Assembly: GCF_035978755.1 (NCBI RefSeq)
Contig: NZ_CP108414.1
Coordinates: 6,324,001-6,388,000, forward strand
Origin: Streptomyces sp. NBC_01298
GTDB taxonomy: Bacteria; Actinomycetota; Actinomycetes; Streptomycetales; Streptomycetaceae
Direction of reading: 5' to 3'
Length of the DNA: 64,000 bases
Shown here: piece by piece, positions 7,579 to 15,351 of the stretch
Position numbering within the stretch: position 1 is the first letter of the stretch
Layout: every line of letters starts with the position of its first letter
Notes under the pieces: generated by a model
Told to the model about the DNA's origin: nothing
The model's input: only the letters and a program-made list of their open reading frames with translations
The model's database searches: none
Position numbers and translations under genes: made by a program

Positions 7579-8663
7579 GCTCTCCCGGGCGCACCGCACC
7601 CGAACACCTGGTCCTGGACGGCGTACTGACGGCCGATCAGGCCGCCGCCACCGTCGCCGGGATCCTCGCCGCACAGCGCGCCGACGGGGCCATACCGTGG
7701 TTCCGCGGGCACCACCTCGACCCGTGGGACCACACCGAGGCCGCGATGGCCCTCGACGCGGCGGGCGAGCACGAGGCCGCCGCGCGGGCCTACGACTGGC
7801 TGGTCCGCCACCAGAACGACGACGGCTCCTGGTACGCGGCCTACGCCGACCGCGAGGACGGGGTCGACACCCGCGAGCCGCAGGACGCGAGCCGGGAGAC
7901 CAACTTCGTCGCGTACCTCGCCGTCGGCGTCTGGCACCACCACCTGTCCACCGGCGACGACGCCTTCCTCGACCGGATGTGGCCCGCCGTGTACGCGGCC
8001 GTCGAGTTCGTCCTGCGGCTCCAGCAGCCGGGCGGCGAGATCGGCTGGAAGCGCGAGCCGTCGGGAGAGCCCGTCACGGACGCGCTGCTCACCGGGTCCT
8101 CCTCCATCCACCAGGCACTGCGCTGCGCGCTGGCCATCGCCGAGTACCGGGGCGATCCGCAGCCGGACTGGGAACTGGCCGCGGGCGCCCTGGGGCACGC
8201 GATACGCCGGCACCCCGAGCGGTTCCTCGACAAGTCCCACTACTCCATGGACTGGTACTACCCGGTCCTCGGCGGGGCGCTGACCGGCGCGGAGGCGAAG
8301 GCCCGGCTCGAGGAGCGGTGGGAGGAGTTCGTCGTCCCGGACCTCGGCGTACGGTGCGTGCTGCCGAACCCCTGGGTGACCGGCGGGGAGTCCTGCGAAC
8401 TGGCCCTCGCGCTGTGGACGACGGGGGAGTCGGACCGGGCCCTGGAGATCCTGCGCTCGATCGGCCACCTGCGGGCCGACAACGGCATGTACTGGACCGG
8501 GTACGTCTTCGACGACGGGGCGGTCTGGCCCGTGGAGCAGACCACCTGGACGGCGGGCTCGCTCCTCCTCGCGGTGGCCGCCCTGGGCGGCGACGAGGCC
8601 ACCGGCACGGTCTTCGGCGGCCTGACCCTGCCGGCCGGCCTGGAACCGGACTGCTGCGGCTGA
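7575..8663 (+). CDS. Cytoplasmic alpha/alpha-toroid (prenyltransferase-like) protein
   Basis: A 362-residue protein starting at GTG 7575 inside the GTGA overlap. It has repeated toroid motifs of the prenyltransferase/squalene-oxidase type (ILAAQRADGAIPWF, WLVRHQNDDGSWYAAY, VLRLQQPGGEIGWKRE and DNGMYWTGYV). No signal peptide is visible and the DxDD motif of class II terpene cyclases is absent, so cyclisation is not supported. A glycan-processing role fits the glycosyltransferase and methyltransferase before it, but that is inference. A strong terminator follows 23 bases later. Confidence 0.8.
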   Translation: MSSPGRTAPEHLVLDGVLTADQAAATVAGILAAQRADGAIPWFRGHHLDPWDHTEAAMALDAAGEHEAAARAYDWLVRHQNDDGSWYAAYADREDGVDTREPQDASRETNFVAYLAVGVWHHHLSTGDDAFLDRMWPAVYAAVEFVLRLQQPGGEIGWKREPSGEPVTDALLTGSSSIHQALRCALAIAEYRGDPQPDWELAAGALGHAIRRHPERFLDKSHYSMDWYYPVLGGALTGAEAKARLEERWEEFVVPDLGVRCVLPNPWVTGGESCELALALWTTGESDRALEILRSIGHLRADNGMYWTGYVFDDGAVWPVEQTTWTAGSLLLAVAALGGDEATGTVFGGLTLPAGLEPDCCG

Positions 8664-8685
8664 CGGCCGACGGCTGACGGCTGAT

Positions 8686-8720
8686 GGGAGCGGGCACGGG
8701 CGCAGCCCGTGCCCGCTCCC
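8686..8720. terminator. Strong terminator hairpin
   Basis: GGGAGCGGGCACGGG and CCCGTGCCCGCTCCC are perfect 15-base arms around a short loop, between the toroid gene and a small convergent gene. It can act in both directions. Confidence 0.85.
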
Positions 8721-8738
8721 GCATCCACGCCGCACGCG

Positions 8739-8912
8739 TCAGCGCACGGCGGCGTAGCTCTCGGGGTCCTGCGCACGTTCCTCGGTGGAGACGGCGAACC
8801 GGATGGCGCGGAGGGGCCCTCCCGGGGCCGCCGCGGCCCGGTGCGGCGCGGCGGGCGCGGTGGGCGCGGAGCGGGCGGGCGAGGCATCCTCTGTCGCCGT
8901 GTACTTCTTCAC
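8739..8912 (-). CDS. Small 57-residue protein, unknown
   Basis: A short open frame running from GTG 8912, preceded by GGGGGG at a suitable distance, to TGA at 8739. The product begins MKKYTATED, has a Pro/Ala-rich middle (about residues 11-32) and ends LRAIRFAVSTEERAQDPESYAAVR. The polar, ordered C-terminus and consistent GC third positions make it look like a real gene, though I recognise no family. It is convergent with the toroid gene across the terminator. Confidence 0.55.
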   Translation of the reverse strand: MKKYTATEDASPARSAPTAPAAPHRAAAAPGGPLRAIRFAVSTEERAQDPESYAAVR

Positions 8913-9014
8913 AAGGGCCCCCCGGGCGAAGTCCGATCAATCAACTCTCGCCCGTACGACCCGCGGCCGGCGCGGATGGTTGCCCTCGTGTCCCGGATTT
9001 CCGGAAGGGACGAC

Positions 9015-9317
9015 CTAGCGGCGGTAGAGCCGGCCCGCGACGGCGTGGCCGATGACCAGGTAGGCGACGGCCGCGATGCCGTAGCCGATCACCACCTGGA
9101 CCCAGTCGCGGTGGAAGGTGAAGAGGTCGTAGGACCAGCCGGCCAGCCAGCTGGCCGCGTCGTGGATGAAGTCGACCAGTGCGTTCCCCTGGTTGGCGTC
9201 CAGCAGGTACAGCAGGATCCACAGGCCGATGATGAAGGCCATGACGTCCGCCACGACCGCGACGGCACGGCCGGCCTGGCTGCTTCCTCTGGTGCGCACT
9301 CGCGTGTGTGAGGTCAT
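9015..9317 (-). CDS. Small two-helix membrane protein
   Basis: A 100-residue protein starting at ATG 9317. There are two clear membrane segments, AVVADVMAFIIGLWILLYLL (about residues 21-40) and WVQVVIGYGIAAVAYLVIGH (about 72-91), joined by an amphipathic loop rich in Trp and Asp. The C-terminus AVAGRLYRR is basic and so probably cytoplasmic. It is a Streptomyces-type hypothetical membrane protein of unknown function. Confidence 0.75.
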   Translation of the reverse strand: MTSHTRVRTRGSSQAGRAVAVVADVMAFIIGLWILLYLLDANQGNALVDFIHDAASWLAGWSYDLFTFHRDWVQVVIGYGIAAVAYLVIGHAVAGRLYRR

Positions 9318-9444
9318 GCCGCGCTTCTGGCCGCTCCCCGGCGCGCTAAACCCTGCCGGGCCAACCCGAACGGGTCCCCCGGGTCGCGGAGTCGGGTGGC
9401 CGGGGTGAGGCTGCGGGAGACGCCTCAGTCCCCGGAGGAGACCC

Positions 9445-10089
9445 GTGTCCCTACCCACCACAGCCGTCCGCTTCCGCCGTGCCCTCACGGCGGTGCTCCT
9501 GTCCTGCGCCCTGCTCGGCGGTGCGACCGCCTGCGGTTCGGGCGGCGGCGACAAGGCCGCCCCCGGTCAGGCCGACGAGGTTTCGGTGGCCATGGCCGCG
9601 TTCGCCGAGGCCGACGCCGCGGCATCCGCCGAGGACGCGGAAGCGGCCGCCGCCACCCCCTCGCCCAGCACCCCGGCGGAGAAGCAGAAGTTCGCCAAGA
9701 CCCGCTTCGTCGCCAACGCGGGGCTCGCGGCCGGTGCCACCTACCAGTGGATCATCAAGCCGTACAAGGCGGGCAAGTTCAAGAAGGGCGCCAAGGGCCG
9801 CACCTTCGCCCTGGTCAAGGCGGGCCTCGCGGGCGCCTTCGCCTACAACCGGCTGAAGGCGGCCAGCGAGAACGCCAAGGGCGACCCGCTGCTGTCGAAG
9901 GCCGTGGGCCCGCTGACGGCGGGGATCGACTCCCTCAAGGGGCTCGGCACCAAGCTGCGCAAGGGCCAGGCCGGCGACGCCGACATCGGCGCCTTCGAGA
10001 ACGTCATCAACAGCGTCAAGGAAGCCGGCAAGAGCGCGGGCGCCACGGTGACCGACAAGGTCCCGAGCGCGGGCCAGCTGACCGGCTGA
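9445..10089 (+). CDS. Putative lipoprotein, unknown
   Basis: A 214-residue protein starting at GTG 9445 after GGAGGAG. The leader ALTAVLLSCALLGGATAC ends in a lipobox (GGATAC, Cys near residue 30), so the mature protein is probably lipidated and attached outside the membrane. Residues 45-80 are Ala/Glu/Ser/Pro-rich and likely disordered. The rest is Lys/Gly/Ala-rich and helical. No enzyme motif is seen. A terminator follows immediately. Confidence 0.72.
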   Translation: MSLPTTAVRFRRALTAVLLSCALLGGATACGSGGGDKAAPGQADEVSVAMAAFAEADAAASAEDAEAAAATPSPSTPAEKQKFAKTRFVANAGLAAGATYQWIIKPYKAGKFKKGAKGRTFALVKAGLAGAFAYNRLKAASENAKGDPLLSKAVGPLTAGIDSLKGLGTKLRKGQAGDADIGAFENVINSVKEAGKSAGATVTDKVPSAGQLTG

Positions 10090-10102
10090 CGCGGTCCCCG
10101 TG

Positions 10103-10140
10103 CAGCGGGCCGGACCGGAATCCTCCGGTCCGGCCCGCTG
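10103..10140 (+). terminator. Terminator after lipoprotein gene
   Basis: Perfect arms GCGGGCCGGACCGGA and TCCGGTCCGGCCCGC flank ATCC, starting 13 bases after the stop. Confidence 0.85.
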
Positions 10141-10164
10141 TCGTTTCCCTGTTTGAATGGTCCG

Positions 10165-10593
10165 ATGATCGAGTTCGTGTTCCTCGCCGGCGTCGCCGCC
10201 GCGACCGGCTGGCTGCTGCGCCGCAAACACCACCGGCGCCGGGCCGCGGGATCCCCGGCCGGGATCCCGTCGATGGCCCGCCGGCCCGCGGGCAGCGGCC
10301 GCTGGCGCAGCGGCCGGGTGTACGCCGACCCGGGCGCGGCCCGCTGGGTGCCCGGCCGGGGCGAGCCCGTGCCCCTGACCGGCGCCCGGGCCACCGGCGT
10401 ACGGGTCCCCTCCGTGCGGGAGGGCATCTCCATCAACCCGGGCTCGCGGATCGTGACCTGTGAGTTCGAGGGCGGCGAGGGCATGGAGATCGCTGTGATG
10501 CCGCTGGACCTGCGGGAGCTCCTGACGGCCGTCCCGGAGACGGCCCCCGGGTCCCTCCTGGCGCCCCTTCCGGAGGAAACCCCGGATTCCTAG
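10165..10593 (+). CDS. Small membrane-anchored protein, DUF2550-like
   Basis: A 142-residue protein starting at ATG 10165. An N-terminal membrane segment (MIEFVFLAGVAAATGWLL) is followed by a basic stretch, RRKHHRRR. A compact beta-rich domain then contains GRVYADPGAARWVPGRGEPV and MEIAVMPLDLRELL, resembling the layout of DUF2550 proteins. The match is by architecture only. Its stop codon shares CTAG with the stop of the convergent LLM gene. Confidence 0.6.
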   Translation: MIEFVFLAGVAAATGWLLRRKHHRRRAAGSPAGIPSMARRPAGSGRWRSGRVYADPGAARWVPGRGEPVPLTGARATGVRVPSVREGISINPGSRIVTCEFEGGEGMEIAVMPLDLRELLTAVPETAPGSLLAPLPEETPDS

Positions 10594-11600
10594 GTGTTCA
10601 GCTCCGCCAGGACCCGCAGGGTGTGCGGGTCGGGGGCGGTCAGGAGCAGGTCGGTCACCGGGCCCTTGCGCCACAGCTCCAGGCGCTCGGCGATCCGCTC
10701 CCGCGGTCCGACCAGGGAGATCTCGTCCGCGAACGCGTCCGGGACGGCCATGACGGCCTCTTCCTTGCGCCCGGCCAGGAACAGCTCCTGGATCCGCCGC
10801 GCCTCCTCCTCGTAGCCCATGCGGCCCATGAGGTCGGCGTGGAAGTTGCGTGCCGCGTGGCCCATCCCGCCGATGTAGAAGCCCAGCATCGCCTTCACCG
10901 GGAGGAGTCCCTCCGCGACGTCGTCGCAGACCTTCGCACGCGCCATCGGGGCGATCATGAACCCCTCGGGGAGTTCGGACAGCGAGGCCTGGTAGACGTC
11001 GGTGCGGGTCGGCGACCAGTAGAGGGGGAGCCAGCCGTCCGCGATGCGGGTGGTCTGGGCGATGTTCTTCGGGCCCTCGGCGCCGAGCAGGATCGGCAGG
11101 TCGGGCCGCAGCGGGTGGGTGATGGGCTTGAGCGGCTTGCCGATGCCGGTGCCGTCCGCGCCCCGGTACGGGTGGCTGTGGAAGCGGCCGTCCAGTGCGA
11201 CCGGGGCCTCGCGGCGCAGCACCTGGCGGATGACGTCCACGTACTCCCGGGTCGCCGTCAGGGGGCTGGAGGGGAAGGGGCGCCCGTACCAGCCTTCGAC
11301 CACCTGCGGTCCGGACAGGCCGAGGCCCAGCATCATCCGGCCGCCGGACAGGTGGTCCAGGGTCAGTGCCTGCATGGCGGTGGCGGTCGGGGTGCGGGCG
11401 GCCATCTGCGCGATGGCGGTGCCCAGGCGGATGCGCGAGGTGTGCGCGGCGATCCAGGTGAGCGGGGTGAAGGCGTCCGAGCCCCAGGCCTCGGCGGTCC
11501 ACACGGAGTCGTAGCCGAGGTTCTCGGCTTCGGCGGCGAGGTCGAGGTGGTCCGGATTGGGGCCGCGGCCCCAGTAGCCGAGTGCGAGTCCGAGGCGCAT
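10590..11600 (-). CDS. LLM-class F420-dependent oxidoreductase
   Basis: A 336-residue TIM-barrel protein of the luciferase-like monooxygenase family, starting at ATG 11600 after GAGGGG. Typical segments are GLALGYWGRGPNP at the N-terminus, the AHTSRIRLGTAIAQMAARTP substrate loop, SGGRMMLGLGLSGPQVVEGW and RIADGWLPLYWSP. In actinomycetes this subclass normally uses reduced F420 as cofactor. Its substrate is unknown. The gene stands alone with a hairpin upstream at 11649-11684, which ends the incoming transcript. Confidence 0.88.
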   Translation of the reverse strand: MRLGLALGYWGRGPNPDHLDLAAEAENLGYDSVWTAEAWGSDAFTPLTWIAAHTSRIRLGTAIAQMAARTPTATAMQALTLDHLSGGRMMLGLGLSGPQVVEGWYGRPFPSSPLTATREYVDVIRQVLRREAPVALDGRFHSHPYRGADGTGIGKPLKPITHPLRPDLPILLGAEGPKNIAQTTRIADGWLPLYWSPTRTDVYQASLSELPEGFMIAPMARAKVCDDVAEGLLPVKAMLGFYIGGMGHAARNFHADLMGRMGYEEEARRIQELFLAGRKEEAVMAVPDAFADEISLVGPRERIAERLELWRKGPVTDLLLTAPDPHTLRVLAELNT

Positions 11601-11648
11601 GTGACGGTCCCCTCCACGAATCTGACGATGCGTCAGGTGACTGTAGGG

Positions 11649-11684
11649 CAACGGCCCCCCGCCCGGAAGGGCGGGGGGCCGTTG
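11649..11684 (-). terminator. Terminator of the DUF5336-like gene
   Basis: Perfect arms CAACGGCCCCCCGCCC and GGGCGGGGGGCCGTTG flank GGAA, 20 bases beyond the stop of the membrane protein gene at 11704. Confidence 0.88.
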
Positions 11685-11703
11685 TGCGTGCACGCGTGCG
11701 GGA

Positions 11704-12534
11704 TCAGCCGCGCTGGATGCCCGAGGTGTCGTTCAGGACGCCACGACGGCCGTCCTGGGTCTGGGCGATCAGGGTGGCCGGACCGCGCTGCTCCACGGCC
11801 AGGTACCAGGTGCCGGGCGCGAGCTCCGCGATCGGGGCGGGGTTGCCGTCCTCGGCGAAGAGCGGTCGGGCCACCGGAACGGCGAACCAGAACGGCGTGA
11901 AGTCCGCCGCCGGGGCCGGCTGCGGGACGGCGTCCTGGGGGGCCTGCGGGGCCTGGTGCTGCTGCTCGTGGCCGCCGCCGTAGGGCGGGACCGGCTGCGG
12001 GGCGGCCCCGTACGGCTGCGGCTCCTGGCCGCCCGGGTATCCGTACCCGGCGCCCGGCTGCTGCGGCTGGCCGCCGTACGGCGGGACGGCCGTGGTGGCG
12101 GGCTTCGGGTCCGGCACCAGCTGCCCGGCGAGCGCGGGCACCTTCGCGCCGAAGAGGGTCACGCCGGCCAGTACGGCCGTGGCGAGGAAGCCGATGACGG
12201 CGCCCGCGCCGAGGTCGGCCCCGGTCGGGCAGGTGATGAGGCCCCACAGCGCGGACCAGGCGGCGGCGACGGAGAGCACCGTGCCCCAGGCCTGGAAGGG
12301 CAGACCCAAGAGCTGGCGCCCGGCGGGCTGCAGGCGGGCGGCGACGAGCAGGCCGACGGCGATGAACGCGAGCAGGAAGATGCTCGGCAGCGCCAGCCGG
12401 TACACGTCGGTGTCCCACGCGCTCGGTGCGTCGACGTTGGGCGCGGAGTAGAAATCGAGGAACGAGGCGATGAACAGCAATGCCGCTGCTCCGATCACCA
12501 CGCCGTCGCCTCGTGTGAGGGATCGGATGTTCAC
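11704..12534 (-). CDS. DUF5336-like four-helix membrane protein with Pro/Gln/Gly-rich linker
   Basis: A 276-residue protein starting at GTG 12534. Residues 1-135 hold four hydrophobic segments (GVVIGAAALLFIASFLDF, IFLLAFIAVGLLVAA, WGTVLSVAAAWSALWGLI and AVIGFLATAVLAGVTLF). A disordered PPYGGQPQQPG-type linker follows at about 150-215, and the protein ends in a small compact domain (FTPFWFAVPVARPLF ... WYLAVEQRG). This arrangement matches Streptomyces DUF5336-type proteins. The function is unknown. Confidence 0.72.
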   Translation of the reverse strand: MNIRSLTRGDGVVIGAAALLFIASFLDFYSAPNVDAPSAWDTDVYRLALPSIFLLAFIAVGLLVAARLQPAGRQLLGLPFQAWGTVLSVAAAWSALWGLITCPTGADLGAGAVIGFLATAVLAGVTLFGAKVPALAGQLVPDPKPATTAVPPYGGQPQQPGAGYGYPGGQEPQPYGAAPQPVPPYGGGHEQQHQAPQAPQDAVPQPAPAADFTPFWFAVPVARPLFAEDGNPAPIAELAPGTWYLAVEQRGPATLIAQTQDGRRGVLNDTSGIQRG

Positions 12535-12682
12535 GTCTTAGGTGTCCTTCTCGGTCTCGTCGTCTCGTGGTGCCCTGGGCGCCCGCCGTGACGCAGGGGG
12601 CGGGCGGCACCATGGTACGGAGCTTCGCCGCGGCCGAGAGGATCGGGGCTGCGGGCCGTCCGGAGGGACGGTCCTGGTGGCC

Positions 12683-13687
12683 CTACCCGCCGAGGAAGCC
12701 TACGATGCCGTCCGCGATGCCCTGGGCCGCTTTCTGGCGCCACTGCGGACTCGACAGTTGTGCCGCGTCCTTGGCATCACGCATGTTGCCGCATTCGATG
12801 AACACCTTGGGGCGGGTCGAGAGGTTCAGTCCGCCCAGATCGTCGCGCACGACCAATCCGGTACCGCCGCCGAGGTAGTTGGCGGGGGCGGAGCCGGTGG
12901 TCCGGGCGAAGTTCCCGGCGATCCGCTCGCCGAGCTGCCGGGACGGTCCGATGATCTTCGCGGTGTCGGCACTGCCGCCCTTGACCTTGGCGGGGAGGAT
13001 GACGTGGAAGCCGCGGCTCCCGGCCGAGACCCCGTCCGCGTGGACGGAGACCACGGCGTCGGCGGCGGCCTCGTTGCCGATCCGGGCGCGCTCGTCGATG
13101 CACGGGCCGAAGGGGCGTTCCTTGCCGGCCTCGTGGGTGAGGACCACCTTGAGGCCCTTGGCCTCCAGGACGGTGCGCAGCCGACGGGACACGTCCATGC
13201 TGAACTCGGCTTCCATGTAGCCGGAGTTGGTGGTCGTGCCGGTGGTGTCGCACTCCTTGCGGTTGGTGCCGATGTCCACCTGGCGGTTGATCTCGGTGGT
13301 GTGCTTGAAGTTGCCCGTGTTGTGGCCGGGGTCGATGACGACGGTGCGGCCGGCGAGCCCCTTGGCGGCGGAGGCGGCGGGGGCGGCGCTCGCGCCCGGT
13401 CCGGGGGTCGGCGCCGCCGAGGCGGAGGATGCGGCCGAGGCCGAAGGAGCGGCCGACGCGGAGGATGCGGCGGCCGAGGCCGCGAGCGGCATCACGATCC
13501 GGGGCGGCCGCGAGTCGTCGCGCGCGCCCCCGCTCAGCACCTCGGTCAGTACCCACCCGGCCAGAACGGCCGGGGCGATCGCGGCCGCCGCGACGACCAG
13601 GGTCGACCGGCGGGCGTACCAGGGCCGGTCCGGACTGATGGACGTCGAGGACTCGGGGAGCGGCGGGGAGCTTTCGTCGTAGCGCAC
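12683..13687 (-). CDS. N-acetylmuramoyl-L-alanine amidase (Amidase_3)
   Basis: A 334-residue cell-wall amidase starting at GTG 13687. There is a cytoplasmic tail, a membrane anchor (STLVVAAAAIAPAVLAGWVL, about 28-47) and a Ser/Ala/Pro-rich spacer to about residue 110. The zinc-dependent Amidase_3 domain then has its ligands in VIDPGHNTG (His), GYMEAEF (Glu) and VSVHADG (His), and the catalytic Glu in FIECGNMRD. It should cut the amide bond between MurNAc and the stem peptide outside the membrane. The spacer would reach through the wall. The catalytic residues look intact. Confidence 0.93.
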   Translation of the reverse strand: MRYDESSPPLPESSTSISPDRPWYARRSTLVVAAAAIAPAVLAGWVLTEVLSGGARDDSRPPRIVMPLAASAAASSASAAPSASAASSASAAPTPGPGASAAPAASAAKGLAGRTVVIDPGHNTGNFKHTTEINRQVDIGTNRKECDTTGTTTNSGYMEAEFSMDVSRRLRTVLEAKGLKVVLTHEAGKERPFGPCIDERARIGNEAAADAVVSVHADGVSAGSRGFHVILPAKVKGGSADTAKIIGPSRQLGERIAGNFARTTGSAPANYLGGGTGLVVRDDLGGLNLSTRPKVFIECGNMRDAKDAAQLSSPQWRQKAAQGIADGIVGFLGG

Positions 13688-13770
13688 CCGGCGATGCTAG
13701 ACCGGCGGTCGGTCGGGTGTACGGACCGTGGGCCATCCGGGGGCGCGGTGAGGTTATATGCCGGGGCGCA

Positions 13771-13862
13771 CCCTGAGACCTGCCCTGAGACCTGCCCCGG
13801 GGCGGGCCCCGAGACCTGCCCCGAGGCGGGCCCCAGGGCGGGCCCCGATACGGACCCCGAAG
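13771..13862. repeat. 12-bp tandem repeat
   Basis: About seven and a half units of a degenerate 12-base repeat alternate between CCCYGAGACCTG and CCCCGRGGCGGG types. They lie between the amidase promoter and the end of the methyltransferase gene. No promoter or gene is evident in it. Confidence 0.8.
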
Positions 13863-13863
13863 G

Positions 13864-14505
13864 TCAGATGCCCGCGCCCGTGCGGCGCAGCACGCGCAGG
13901 GAGTCCGTCACCGCGACCTCCTCGAAGGCGCCCGAGGTCAGGGCGCGCAGGTAGACGCGGTACGGGGCCTGGCCGCCGTCGGCCGGGTCGGGGAACACGT
14001 CGTGGATCACCAGCGTGCCGCCCTCGGCGAGGTGCGGGGCCCAGCCCTCGTAGTCGCCCGTGGCGTGCTCGTCGGTGTGGCCGCCGTCGATGAAGACCAG
14101 GCCGAGCTTGCCGCCCCAGGCCGCGGCGACCTGCGGGGAGCGGCCGACGATCGCGATGACGTGGTCCTCCAGGCCGGCCTTGTGCAGGGTCCGGCGGAAG
14201 GTGGGCAGGGTGTCCATCAGCCCGACCTCCGGGTCCACGACGCTCGGGTCGTGGTACTCCCAGCCGGGCTGCTGCTCCTCGCTGCCCCGGTGGTGGTCCA
14301 CGGTGAGCGCGCTCACCCCCGCCTCGCGGGCGGCGTCCGCGAGCAGGATCGTGGAGCGCCCGCAGTAGGTGCCGACCTCCAGGAGCGGCAGCCCGAGCCG
14401 CGCCGCGTCGGCGGCCGCCTCGTACAGGGCGAGCCCTTCCCCTACGGGCATGAACCCCTTGGCGGCCTCGAAGGCGGCGAGGGTCTCCGGCTTGGGGCTG
14501 GCCAT
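13864..14505 (-). CDS. Class I SAM-dependent methyltransferase (O-methyltransferase-like)
   Basis: A 213-residue protein. ATG 14505 is preceded by AGGAGG at the right distance. The SAM-binding motif is LPLLEVGTYCGRSTILL (about 42-58), followed by LTVDHHRGSEEQ, a VFIDGGHTDE acidic metal/SAM motif and LVIHDVF, as in Methyltransf_24/CmcI-like O-methyltransferases. The acceptor is not determinable. It is divergent from the unknown gene at 14716, with a short AT-richer region between them. Confidence 0.88.
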   Translation of the reverse strand: MASPKPETLAAFEAAKGFMPVGEGLALYEAAADAARLGLPLLEVGTYCGRSTILLADAAREAGVSALTVDHHRGSEEQQPGWEYHDPSVVDPEVGLMDTLPTFRRTLHKAGLEDHVIAIVGRSPQVAAAWGGKLGLVFIDGGHTDEHATGDYEGWAPHLAEGGTLVIHDVFPDPADGGQAPYRVYLRALTSGAFEEVAVTDSLRVLRRTGAGI

Positions 14506-14715
14506 GGTGTTCCTCCTGCGGGGGTGGGTGGCGTCCGGCCTGGATCGGCGCACGTCGGCGGCCCATGGTGCCTTACCCGCTGGTAGGACGCCATGCCCGG
14601 GCCCGCCCGCGGTGCGTGGGGTCGGGCCGACCCGCGCGGCGACATGAGCGCCTGTCGATCCATCCTTCGACAGTTTTACTTGTCATGTAGGCCCTTCGGC
14701 AGGTAAACATGTCAC

Positions 14716-15339
14716 ATGGACTATTCGACTCCGATCCCGACCCCCGACCGGAACGACGAGGACTTCTGGGCCACCGTCGCGGCCCTCGTGGAGCCCGCCT
14801 GGAGCGAGCCCGCCGAGGACGAGGCGGTCGCCATGGACGACCAAGTGCTCGACGCGGTCCGCCCGCTGGCGCAGCGCATCTCCACGCGCGCACAGGCCTA
14901 CCGCGCCGAGGGCAAGCCCTTCGATCCCGCCCTGATGGCCGCCCCCGACGTGCAACTCGCCATGCTGCGGGCGCTGTACGAAGCCAAGCGGTCCGTCGAC
15001 CGGATGGCGGAGAGCGCCGCGACCGTCGCCGGCCGCAGCGGGGCCAGCTACGCGCAGCTCGGCGCGGCCTGGGGCGGCATCAAGCGCCAGTCCGCCCGCC
15101 TGAAGTGGCCGCACGCGGTGGCGAAGCGGTCCGCCAGCGAGTCCATCCCGCTGCGCTACGCGGGCGGCACCGCCGTCATCCACCACGACCCCGACGCCGA
15201 CGCCTGGTGGTACACCGCCGCAGCCGCGGACGGCCGCGACGAGGAGTCGGAGGCGGTCCACCCCACGTACGCCGAGGCCATCGCCCGGGCCACCGAGTTC
15301 CTCCTGGGCGCTGCCCCGCAGGACGGGTCGGCTTCCTGA
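14716..15339 (+). CDS. Unknown soluble protein with helical DNA-binding-like segment
   Basis: A 207-residue protein starting at ATG 14716. Its acidic N-terminus leads to a helical middle (about 45-140). The segment AATVAGRSGASYAQLGAAWGGIKRQSARLKWPHAV has a spacing reminiscent of a helix-turn-helix found in Streptomyces proteins of unknown function. The C-terminal 60 residues form a small beta domain (AVIHHDPDADAWWYTA). Two imperfect TTGTCATGT / ACATGTCAC half-sites stand just before the start and may be an operator. The function is unknown. Confidence 0.7.
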   Translation: MDYSTPIPTPDRNDEDFWATVAALVEPAWSEPAEDEAVAMDDQVLDAVRPLAQRISTRAQAYRAEGKPFDPALMAAPDVQLAMLRALYEAKRSVDRMAESAATVAGRSGASYAQLGAAWGGIKRQSARLKWPHAVAKRSASESIPLRYAGGTAVIHHDPDADAWWYTAAAADGRDEESEAVHPTYAEAIARATEFLLGAAPQDGSAS

Positions 15340-15351
15340 CCCCCCTTCCGG

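Noticed and set aside
7575..8663. Class II terpene cyclase (squalene-hopene type)
   Set aside because: The DxDD catalytic motif and the length of a cyclase are missing; only the toroid repeats are shared.
13771..13862. Possible CRISPR-like array
   Set aside because: The 12-base units have no spacers and no cas genes are nearby; the same reasoning excludes 1748-1832 and 55114-55209.
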